Position numbers and translations under genes: made by a program
Part shown: positions 13,852-19,467 of the stretch, piece by piece
Layout: each line of letters starts with the position of its first letter
Position numbering within the stretch: the stretch's first letter is position 1
Assembly: GCA_029548025.1 (NCBI GenBank)
Contig: JAKPOE010000314.1
Span: 1 to 19,467 of the forward strand
Direction: 5' to 3'
DNA from: Spirochaetota bacterium
GTDB taxonomy: Bacteria; Spirochaetota; UBA4802; UB4802
DNA length: 19,467 nucleotides
The notes under the pieces: generated by a model
Databases searched by the model: none
What the model was told of the DNA's origin: nothing
Seen by the model: the letters and a program-made list of their open reading frames with translations, nothing else

Positions 13852-14052
13852 GCCATTCTAAAGCAAAAGTGCCTGTGCTGAGCTAAGTTGAAGCAATGCA
13901 TGCAGTCGTTGTAAGGGTATGTCATACTAAGCGTTAGCGAAGAATCTTGTCATTTATGAAAGAATATATTCTTTGTGGTTTTGCCCCTCAGAATGACAAT
14001 ATGGACAACAAGATTCTTCAGTTGCTTTGCTCATTAAGAATGACACGGTATT
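13852..14052. repeat. Composite dispersed hairpin repeat, copy B
   Basis: It follows the same motif order as the block at 2381-2533: a CATTCTAA start, then CTGTGCTGAGCTAAGTTGAAG (against CTGTGTGGAGCGAAGTCGAAG there). Next is a unit from TGTCATACTAA (13920-13930) to CTCAGAATGACA (13987-13998) that is similar along its full length. An extra inverted unit (14011-14045, AGATTCTTCAG to AAGAATGACA) is added, and the block ends in the identical AATGACACGGTATT (14039-14052). It stops 30 bp before the start codon of the next gene. Confidence 0.65.
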
Positions 14053-14082
14053 ATTCCATTTTTGAGGGAGTAGTTTATAGCT

Positions 14083-14946
14083 ATGAAACATGCTGCTGAT
14101 GTGATAACGCATCGGTTTAAATCATCAATAAATACGCTTGCACTGTATGCACTTGAACATGAATTGTCAAATGATTTGATTGCAAGCGAGATTGATAAGC
14201 GGTTTAATAATGTAAAATCAATAAAAAAAGATAAAATTATGCATGATGTTCTTCAATCCTGCTATAAATTGGTATGGAACGTTAACAATACCTTTGAAGC
14301 TGGGTTTGCAGCAAAAAAAATACAAAATGATTATAGCGAATGTTTAAATAATTGTAATGCAATAATTATTGCACGGTGTATACTCAACATACTTAAAAAT
14401 ACAAACCAAAAACCAAAAAAAAATGAACGGCTATCTGCAGATTTTTACTCACAATGCGTCAATAGTTTATTGAGCAATCCCTTATTGCAGTATGATAGTG
14501 ATTTACTTACTATATACTGTAAACAAACTGGCATCATATTAAAGGTTGCCGGTATTATTAATGAGAATAAAATAATGGAAATAAACAGTGACGATCTATA
14601 TCGGCAGATGTTTTTAGCTTTCTGGAATAAGTGTAACTGGAAAAGCCTTTTTCCATCGGGTGGATACATCTCAAATGAGATTAAAAATAGCCGACAGCTA
14701 CTATTGGATATCATTGTAAACACAAACAAATCAGTACAGTTGGACGAGGTTGCACAGACATTTTTTGAACTAACCGGGATTGCAAAATATAACGACCTGT
14801 TTGCTGTTTCATTGCTTGATTTTTCGGTCATTACATGGTTATCATTTTTTGGCATAATACGTTATACAGAGAATTCTTTTGACAAACCCGTAACAATTGC
14901 ATTAACTCAGCATGCATTTCCACTTTTACAGTTTTTGTTGTGTTAG
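14083..14946 (+). CDS. Unknown helical protein encoded just upstream of galactokinase
   Basis: This 287-residue protein has no recognised family. It looks cytosolic and almost wholly alpha-helical, with no signal peptide or membrane helix and no obvious catalytic motif. The composition is Asn/Lys/Ile-rich. An invariant-looking segment FWNKCNWKSLFPSGGY (about 184-199) is followed by a C-terminal part (DEVAQTFFELTGIAKYNDLF, then WLSFFGIIRYTE) that resembles a small helical bundle or winged-helix pattern. A GAGGGAG ribosome site is 12 nt before the ATG, longer than usual, and no other in-frame start is available upstream because of a stop at 14071. Its stop codon lies 5 nt before the galactokinase ATG, so the two are almost surely co-transcribed. 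The composite repeat lies directly upstream. No function is proposed. Confidence 0.7.
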   Translation: MKHAADVITHRFKSSINTLALYALEHELSNDLIASEIDKRFNNVKSIKKDKIMHDVLQSCYKLVWNVNNTFEAGFAAKKIQNDYSECLNNCNAIIIARCILNILKNTNQKPKKNERLSADFYSQCVNSLLSNPLLQYDSDLLTIYCKQTGIILKVAGIINENKIMEINSDDLYRQMFLAFWNKCNWKSLFPSGGYISNEIKNSRQLLLDIIVNTNKSVQLDEVAQTFFELTGIAKYNDLFAVSLLDFSVITWLSFFGIIRYTENSFDKPVTIALTQHAFPLLQFLLC

Positions 14947-14951
14947 TGTCT

Positions 14952-16127
14952 ATGCCTTCAGTAGTTGATACAGCAATTACACATCATAAAGAATATTTTC
15001 CTCAATCTTCTGATGTCAGTGTATTTGTTGCTCCAGGGCGTATCAATATTATCGGTGAACATATCGATTATAATGGTGGCACCGTTTTCCCAATAGCTAT
15101 CGATAAACATATATATATATGTGCATCACGCAATAATGATGGCATCATGCGCTTTGCTTCTTACCAGCAACATGAGCAAGGGGAGATAGCTATCAGCAAC
15201 ATACACTTGCCAAACATCAGGAATGTGGCAAAACATAAATGGTTGGTATATCCTTTAGGTGCCTGTGTACTGTCAGATATACATTTTGAATCTGGATTTG
15301 ATATTAGTTTTTATAGCACCCTGCCTGTTGGTGCGGGCATGTCAAGCTCTGCGGCAATTACTGTTGGAACGCTGTATGCGTTATGTACTTTGCATGGCAA
15401 AAAAATGAAAAATATAGATGTAGCGTTACAAGCGCAACAGGTAGAGTGGGATTTTGCCGGTGTTCAATGTGGGATAATGGACCAAATGGCAATCGTCAAT
15501 GGCAGGAAAAACAATGGGCTTTTGCTCAACACCAAAACCATGGAATTTCAGTATATCCCGATTGATGCATTTGCAATACGTTTTGTCCTTGTGAATAGCG
15601 GCGTAAAACATAGTTTACGGGAATCGGGCTATAACGAAAGAAGGAATGAATGCGAAAGGGCGCTGACGCTATTACAAAAGTCTGGATTTGCCATTAATTG
15701 TCTTTGTGATTGCAGTATTGATGAGCTTGCTACCATCAAGGATATTCTTCCCATTACTGAATATAAAAGGGTGTTTCATGTAATATCTGAGAACCATCGT
15801 GTACATGAGTTTGCACAGGAAATTCAGAAGTATAATCTTATAAAAGCCGGTAAGCTTCTTTATCAATCGCATCATAGTCTGAGTAACTACTTTGAGGTGA
15901 GTATTCCTCTTATAGATGCGATGGTTGAATGGATATCAGAAATTGATGGCGTGTATGGCTCACGGCTTATGGGTGGCGGTTTTGGTGGTTGTACGGTAAC
16001 GATGGTAGCTCTGTATGCAGTTGAACACTTTAAAAAAACTATCGCTGAACGATTTGAAAAAAAAGAGGGAAGGACCCCTGATATCTATGAATGCACCATA
16101 GATGATGGTGTACACCAGCTGCTATAA
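14952..16127 (+). CDS. galK: Galactokinase
   Basis: This 391-residue GHMP-superfamily kinase phosphorylates galactose to galactose 1-phosphate, the entry step of the Leloir pathway. The galactokinase signature APGRINIIGEHIDYNGG (27-43) differs from the usual GEHTDYNxG by Ile for Thr. The GHMP ATP-binding loop is PVGAGMSSSAA (125-135), the catalytic Asp177 lies in GIMDQ, the sugar-contact motif is NSGVKHSL (215-222), and the third motif is GSRLMGGGFGGCTV (336-349). Length is typical. The ATG at 14952 was chosen; an in-frame GTG at 14940 would overlap the upstream gene by 7 bp and adds four unlikely residues. No clear ribosome site is present, so translation is probably coupled to the preceding gene. 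No galT, galE or galM is in the window. The signature variant leaves a small chance of another GHMP sugar kinase. Confidence 0.92.
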   Translation: MPSVVDTAITHHKEYFPQSSDVSVFVAPGRINIIGEHIDYNGGTVFPIAIDKHIYICASRNNDGIMRFASYQQHEQGEIAISNIHLPNIRNVAKHKWLVYPLGACVLSDIHFESGFDISFYSTLPVGAGMSSSAAITVGTLYALCTLHGKKMKNIDVALQAQQVEWDFAGVQCGIMDQMAIVNGRKNNGLLLNTKTMEFQYIPIDAFAIRFVLVNSGVKHSLRESGYNERRNECERALTLLQKSGFAINCLCDCSIDELATIKDILPITEYKRVFHVISENHRVHEFAQEIQKYNLIKAGKLLYQSHHSLSNYFEVSIPLIDAMVEWISEIDGVYGSRLMGGGFGGCTVTMVALYAVEHFKKTIAERFEKKEGRTPDIYECTIDDGVHQLL

Positions 16128-16143
16128 AAATCATTTATTTTTT

Positions 16144-16172
16144 TTCAATTAATGTGGATTTTTTGCTATATA
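16144..16172 (+). promoter_or_regulatory. Candidate extended -10 promoter of gntR-glpD
   Basis: TGCTATATA (16164-16172) fits an extended -10 (TGnTATAAT with one mismatch); 17 nt upstream is a weak -35, TTCAAT (16144-16149). A second possible -10, TATATT (16178-16183), lies closer. In both cases the operator palindrome is at or just after the transcription start. Confidence 0.35.
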
Positions 16173-16186
16173 TCTGGTATATTGAT

Positions 16187-16209
16187 AGTGGTTGAACCAC
16201 TGAACCACT
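16187..16209. promoter_or_regulatory. Palindromic GntR/FadR-type operator before gntR-glpD
   Basis: AGTGGTTGAACCACT (16187-16201) is a perfect 15-bp palindrome whose core TGGT-TGA-ACCA fits the TGGTnnnACCA operator known for FadR-subfamily regulators such as PdhR and LldR. The right half is repeated in tandem (GAACCACT at 16194-16201 and 16202-16209). It lies 18 bp before the gntR start, just upstream of the ribosome site. Autoregulation is a strong inference. Confidence 0.6.
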
Positions 16210-16226
16210 AAACTAAAGGTGGCAGT

Positions 16227-16943
16227 ATGAAAAAAAACACATTAGGGCAATTGCAAAAAAACACCCTCCGGGAGCAGATTGTTACCCTGCTTGCCAAAAA
16301 AATTATTAACAATGCTATACAGCCCGGGGATAAACTGCCTTCCGAGCGCGATATTGCTGCAGACCTGGATGTTAACAGGGCAACAGTACGTGAAGCGCTG
16401 AAGAAGCTGGAAACATTGGGGCTTATAGAGATACGACATGGTGAGGGGATTTTTGTAAACGATTATCGCTCAAGTGGTAATTTAGAACTTTTCAGGATGA
16501 TGATCTACCTTAATGATACTATTCCTTTGCCGATATTACAGGATGTCCTGGAGATGAGAAAGATCATTGTACCAGAGATGGCAGCCAGAGCGGTAAAGGA
16601 GTGTAGCACCAGCGATCTGGAGGAGTTAGCCAGGATAATTAATGAACAGGAAGATATTCTGGAAAAGGATCTTGCAGTGCACCATTTTATTGCAAAGACC
16701 AGCAATAATATGCTCTACATATTCATTTTGCATTTCTTTAATCAGATTTTTAGAGACTTTGGCTATTTGTATTTTGAAAATCCTGATAACCGAAAACGCT
16801 CAGAACAGTTCCACCAGCAATTATATAAAGCATTTCAGGATAAAAAGGCAGAAAAGGCATTTTCCATTACCAGAGATGTGCTGGAGTACACCGAAAAAAG
16901 AATTTTTGAATATTATACTAAAACTTATTCCAATAAGGGGTAA
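16227..16943 (+). CDS. GntR-family (FadR subfamily, FCD domain) transcriptional regulator
   Basis: This 238-residue protein has an N-terminal winged helix-turn-helix (14-77) with the GntR signature IQPGDKLPSERDIAADLDVNRATVREALKKLETLGLIEIRHGEGIFV. A C-terminal FCD all-helical effector domain follows (ILQDVLEMRKIIVPEMAARAV, AVHHFIAKTSNN, EQFHQQLYKAFQDKKAEKAF), with His residues that in this family bind a metal next to a carboxylate ligand. The ribosome site AAAGGTGG precedes the ATG. The gene is 4 bp upstream of the glycerol-3-phosphate dehydrogenase gene, so the pair forms an operon, and the palindromic TGGT-TGA-ACCA site in front suggests autorepression. The inducer is likely a small organic acid or phosphate related to the dehydrogenase, but this cannot be read from the sequence. 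Glycerol operons more often use DeoR (GlpR) regulators, so this is a less common pairing. Confidence 0.92.
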   Translation: MKKNTLGQLQKNTLREQIVTLLAKKIINNAIQPGDKLPSERDIAADLDVNRATVREALKKLETLGLIEIRHGEGIFVNDYRSSGNLELFRMMIYLNDTIPLPILQDVLEMRKIIVPEMAARAVKECSTSDLEELARIINEQEDILEKDLAVHHFIAKTSNNMLYIFILHFFNQIFRDFGYLYFENPDNRKRSEQFHQQLYKAFQDKKAEKAFSITRDVLEYTEKRIFEYYTKTYSNKG

Positions 16944-16947
16944 TGCT

Positions 16948-18576
16948 ATGAAACGTTTTATTGAAGAAAATAACAAAGAGCAGTTTGATGTTATTATCAT
17001 TGGTGGCGGCATTACCGGTGCTGCTGTGGCATATGAAGCCGCAACAAGGGGTTTACATGTTGCACTGCTGGAGAAAAAAGACTTTGGATGGGCTACTTCG
17101 GCTGCAACCTCCAAGCTTATCCATGGAGGATTACGATACCTTGCGAACATGGAGATTTCCCTGGTGCGAGAGTCCTTACGTGAACGAAGAATATTAGAGA
17201 ATATTGCCCCTACGCTGGTGTACCCTTTTCCATTCATGATACCCAATTATAAAAGGCTGCTCAATAACCGCTGGGTTCTAAAGATGGGTATGATCATGTA
17301 CGATATTCTTTCATTTGATAAAGGCTGGACATGGGATAGATCAAAAAAAATACCCGTACACTCTCAAATTAGCAGGGAAAAGGCATTACAGGAAGAACCC
17401 AATCTGAAATCTGAAGGGCTGACTGCGGCTACTATCTACTATGATTGCCAGAGTATCTTCCCTGAACGGTTAACACTATCATTTATAAAATCTGCGGTGA
17501 ACTATGGGGCAAAGGTTGCAAATTATGCTGAAGTAAAAGACTTTTTGTATCGTAATAACTCAATCGCTGGTGTTATCGTTTACGATACTTTGAACAATAA
17601 AGAAATAGATGTTGAAGGAAAGCTTGTCATAAACTGCGGTGGCCCATGGGCAGATATAATCTTAAAAAAGGCTGAAAATGGCACTGTAAAACACCAGATT
17701 AGAAGGTCAGAAGGGATTCATATCATCACAAAACCTATAGTACATAAATATGCTGTAACGTTGATGAGCAAAAAGGGCAGGCATTTCTTTTTGATACCCT
17801 GGCGAGGATATACCCTTATTGGCACAACTGATAAGGAATATATTGGTAATCCCGATAACTATCGGGTAACCAGAGAGAGTATTCAGGAATTACTTGACGA
17901 TGTTAATGAATATTTTGGTGATGGTACTTTATCGTATAATGATATAAAGTATACCTATGGAGGCTTGCGACCTCTGGTTGATGATCAGGTTGAAGGTACC
18001 TACCAATCTTCACGGCGATATGAAATTTACGATAATTCGGAAGAAGGCGTTCAGGGACTTATAACGGTTGAGGGTGGGAAATATACAACCAGCAGAAATT
18101 TAGCGGTCAAGGTAATGAAGGTTGTTGAAAAAAAACTACAATATTCGTTACCAAAATCCATAACTCATAAACAGTATTTAGCAGGGTGTGAAATAAAAGA
18201 TTTAGAGATATTTTTTAATACTGTTTACACCTCAAATTCTTTGCTGGATAAAAAGTCCCTTGAGGTGCTGGCAAAATACTTTGGCACTGAAGTTGATACT
18301 GTAATCAAAATAGCTGGGTCAAATAAAAAGTTCAGGGAGATAGTAACCCATGATGGGGAAATTCTGGCTGAGGTAATTTATGCTATCCGCCATGAAATGG
18401 CTCGTACGTTGCCTGATATTGTCTTCAGGCGAACAGGTATTTGCACGGCTGGAAATCCCGGTAATGATAAACTGACACTGGTGGCTGAAACAGCAGCAAA
18501 AGAGCTGCGATGGGATAACAAAGAATTGTCAAAGCAACTGGAAGAAGTGAAGCAGCGGCTACAGATTCCCAAATAG
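16948..18576 (+). CDS. glpD: FAD-dependent glycerol-3-phosphate dehydrogenase (GlpD/GlpA family)
   Basis: This 542-residue enzyme oxidises sn-glycerol 3-phosphate to dihydroxyacetone phosphate and passes electrons to the membrane quinone pool. The FAD-binding dinucleotide fold is at the start (FDVIIIGGGITGAAVAYEAATRG, GGGITG at 19-24), followed by the ATSAATSKLIHGGLRYL block (GlpD signature). HFFLIPWRGYTLIGTTDKEY, YGGLRPLVDD and EGGKYTTSRNLAVKV complete the DAO domain; the C-terminal domain ends around IRHEMARTLPDIVFRRTGI. There is no cysteine cluster of the GlpA-GlpB-GlpC complex type, so a single-subunit GlpD is more likely. The frame is open 100 codons upstream through gntR, but ATG 16948 has AAGGGG 7 nt before it and begins the conserved domain. 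It is co-transcribed with gntR. No glycerol kinase or glycerol facilitator is near. Confidence 0.92.
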   Translation: MKRFIEENNKEQFDVIIIGGGITGAAVAYEAATRGLHVALLEKKDFGWATSAATSKLIHGGLRYLANMEISLVRESLRERRILENIAPTLVYPFPFMIPNYKRLLNNRWVLKMGMIMYDILSFDKGWTWDRSKKIPVHSQISREKALQEEPNLKSEGLTAATIYYDCQSIFPERLTLSFIKSAVNYGAKVANYAEVKDFLYRNNSIAGVIVYDTLNNKEIDVEGKLVINCGGPWADIILKKAENGTVKHQIRRSEGIHIITKPIVHKYAVTLMSKKGRHFFLIPWRGYTLIGTTDKEYIGNPDNYRVTRESIQELLDDVNEYFGDGTLSYNDIKYTYGGLRPLVDDQVEGTYQSSRRYEIYDNSEEGVQGLITVEGGKYTTSRNLAVKVMKVVEKKLQYSLPKSITHKQYLAGCEIKDLEIFFNTVYTSNSLLDKKSLEVLAKYFGTEVDTVIKIAGSNKKFREIVTHDGEILAEVIYAIRHEMARTLPDIVFRRTGICTAGNPGNDKLTLVAETAAKELRWDNKELSKQLEEVKQRLQIPK

Positions 18577-18642
18577 TAGTTGCGAACAACAACCATTGTT
18601 GCTATTCATGTCTATAACTATCAATCAATAAGGATGGCAACA

Positions 18643-19122
18643 ATGGTGCAGGTACATCTATTGAATCATTTTCCCCAGTATGCCCCTATTTTAGCCTATT
18701 GGTCATATCGTGAGTGGTATACTCAACGTGATATACCGTTTGATGTTATTATCCGTTCGTACATGGAACGTGCGCATTCATCAACCATTCCACTGGCATG
18801 GGTTGCCATTGATGAAAAAAAACTTCCGGTAGGGATGGTTTCATTGAAAAACAATGATCTGTGGGCACGAACCGATCTCAATCCATGGCTTGCCTCTTTA
18901 TATATTGTTCCTGAATACCGCTTTCAGGGTATAGGTACTGCTCTTGTACAGGCAGTTATTGATAAAGCAAAGGAATTAGGGTATAGAACAGTATATCTCT
19001 TTGAAGGGCATAATGATACAGTTGATCTGATTCACTATTATACTTCACGAGGGTTTAGCATCTTAGAAGATGCTCTTGATAATGATGGCAATCCAACAAC
19101 GATTATGTATAGTACTTTATAA
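18643..19122 (+). CDS. GNAT-family N-acetyltransferase
   Basis: This 159-residue protein has the acetyl-CoA-binding motif A of the GNAT superfamily: ASLYIVPEYRFQGIGTALVQAVIDKAKELGY (84-114), with the pyrophosphate loop R-F-Q-G-I-G. The next strand is TVYLFEG, and HYYTSRGFSILED (131-143) forms motif B. An earlier strand, WVAIDEKKLPVGMVSL, is also typical. It should transfer acetyl from acetyl-CoA to an amine of a small molecule or protein; the acceptor is unknown. The ATG at 18643 was chosen because AAGGA lies 8 nt upstream; in-frame starts at TTG 18580 and ATG 18634 lack a suitable ribosome site. It begins 66 bp after glpD on the same strand and may be read through from that operon. Confidence 0.86.
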   Translation: MVQVHLLNHFPQYAPILAYWSYREWYTQRDIPFDVIIRSYMERAHSSTIPLAWVAIDEKKLPVGMVSLKNNDLWARTDLNPWLASLYIVPEYRFQGIGTALVQAVIDKAKELGYRTVYLFEGHNDTVDLIHYYTSRGFSILEDALDNDGNPTTIMYSTL

Positions 19123-19278
19123 ATAAACTATTGACATTTAGGTCATAGTGGTAACTTATTTAATTTTCTAAGTCTGTTGCAATGTACTGTTATTTCTTGG
19201 GAGTTTACGATGGTTGTGTTGCGGCCGCCCAGAAGGAATGACAAGGGCACATAACTTTTTTTTGGAGGATGGATATCC

Positions 19279-19467
19279 GTGTATACGATAGTGTTTCTTG
19301 ATGCTGCCACGGTTGATTTTGGCGATATTGATCTGACACCACTTTCGCAAGCAGGAAGGCTGATAACCTATTCCATAACGAAACCTGAAGAGGTAATAGA
19401 GCGTAGTAAAGCTGCGGATATCATTATTACCAACAAGGTGGTTTTTACACGTAAAGAAATAGAGTGT
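19279..19467 (+). CDS. D-isomer 2-hydroxyacid dehydrogenase, N-terminal part (cut by window edge)
   Basis: 63 codons are visible: YTIVFLDAATVDFGDIDLTP, then AGRLITYSITKPEEVIERSK, then ADIIITNKVVFTRKEIEC. This is the N-terminal catalytic lobe of the D-2-hydroxyacid dehydrogenase family, closest in pattern to glycerate/hydroxypyruvate dehydrogenases (FLDAATxxxxDxDLxPL, then ADIIITNKVxLTxxxI). The start is GTG at 19279 with GGAGG (19264-19268) 10 nt upstream; an ATG at 19269 is out of frame. The NAD-binding domain lies outside the window, so substrate and cofactor remain open. Confidence 0.8.
   Translation, partial: MYTIVFLDAATVDFGDIDLTPLSQAGRLITYSITKPEEVIERSKAADIIITNKVVFTRKEIEC

Larger units (their letters stand above)
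13362..14082. other. 721-bp gene-free region with AT-rich palindromes and a composite repeat
   Basis: No gene is supported in either direction. From 13362 to 13445 lies the control region of the M28 operon. From 13500 to 13700 the DNA is about four-fifths A/T with repeated ATTAAT words: a hairpin ATTAATAAAA (13520-13529) with TTTTATTAAT (13537-13546), the palindrome TTAATATATTAA (13568-13579), and further ATTAATT sites near 13647, 13662 and 13685. A possible promoter TTGACT-N16-TAGTAT (13652-13679) points right, 400 bp before the next gene. From 13852 the composite repeat runs to 30 bp before that gene's start. Confidence 0.55.

Noticed and set aside
13917..13927. GTATGTCATAC as a NikR box
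   Set aside because: The halves are separated by 1 nt, not the 16 of the known NikR site, and it lies inside a dispersed repeat.
16642..16947. N-terminal extension of about 100 codons on the glycerol-3-phosphate dehydrogenase
   Set aside because: It overlaps the gntR gene in another frame; the ATG at 16948 has a good ribosome site and begins the FAD-binding domain.
17851..17866. Perfect palindrome CCCGATAACTATCGGG inside glpD
   Set aside because: It is read in frame as PDNYR in a conserved region of the enzyme, so coding constraint explains it.
19131..19162. TTGACA upstream of the hydroxyacid dehydrogenase gene
   Set aside because: No acceptable -10 at 16-18 nt spacing (only TAACTT at 15 or TTATTT at 19), so a promoter is not claimed.
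1..19467. CRISPR array, tRNA/rRNA, insertion sequence with transposase, toxin-antitoxin pair or defence island
   Set aside because: None of the corresponding sequences or protein motifs were seen on either strand.

Overview
The window is AT-rich bacterial DNA, judged by eye to be in the high-30s % GC. It carries about 15 protein genes, two of them cut by the window edges. A TolC-type outer-membrane efflux protein and a lipoprotein with a peptidoglycan-binding LysM domain point to a Gram-negative (diderm) cell. A 6-phosphofructokinase of the 'PKTIDND' type, a DUF6485 protein and TCATTCTGAG-type dispersed repeats would fit a spirochaete-like or deltaproteobacterial-like lineage, but the sequence does not settle the taxonomy. 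No tRNA, rRNA, CRISPR array, transposase or phage gene was seen.

Layout. Positions 1-2142 (minus): a TetR-family regulator followed, with overlap, by a TolC-family efflux channel that runs off the left edge. 2143-2668: no gene; it holds a TetR promoter/operator region and a composite dispersed repeat. 2669-3826 (plus): a PlsC-like acyltransferase. 3832-5687 (minus): 6-phosphofructokinase followed by a small membrane protein. 5688-6141: no gene; it holds a hairpin repeat. 6142-7467 (plus): a GH1 beta-glycosidase, convergent with an unknown six-helix membrane protein (7487-8137, minus). That gene diverges from a processive family-2 glycosyltransferase (8292-9836, plus). 9980-10399: NikR. 10507-11394: a LysM lipoprotein with a degenerate M23/LytM domain. 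11689-13361 (minus): a compact operon of M28 peptidase, flavoredoxin-like flavoprotein and DUF6485 protein. 13362-14082: 0.7 kb without a gene, with AT-rich palindromes and a second composite repeat. 14083-16127 (plus): an unknown helical protein closely followed by galactokinase. 16227-18576 (plus): a GntR/FadR-type regulator and FAD glycerol-3-phosphate dehydrogenase, preceded by a near-ideal GntR operator. 18643-19122: a GNAT acetyltransferase. 19279 to the right edge: the start of a D-2-hydroxyacid dehydrogenase.

How it fits together. Much of the window is carbohydrate and three-carbon metabolism: GH1, GalK, PFK, GlpD and a hydroxypyruvate/glycerate-type dehydrogenase. Most genes sit in short transcription units rather than one pathway operon. 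The envelope theme includes the TolC channel, lipid acyltransferase, GT2 and degenerate LytM lipoprotein.

No clearly novel multi-gene system (defence, secretion, biosynthetic) is visible. The most interesting signals are a family of composite hairpin repeats near gene starts, a Shine-Dalgarno sequence displayed in the loop of a perfect hairpin before the LysM gene, an autoregulatory-looking operator before the gntR-glpD pair, and several conserved-looking proteins of unknown function with suggestive neighbours.
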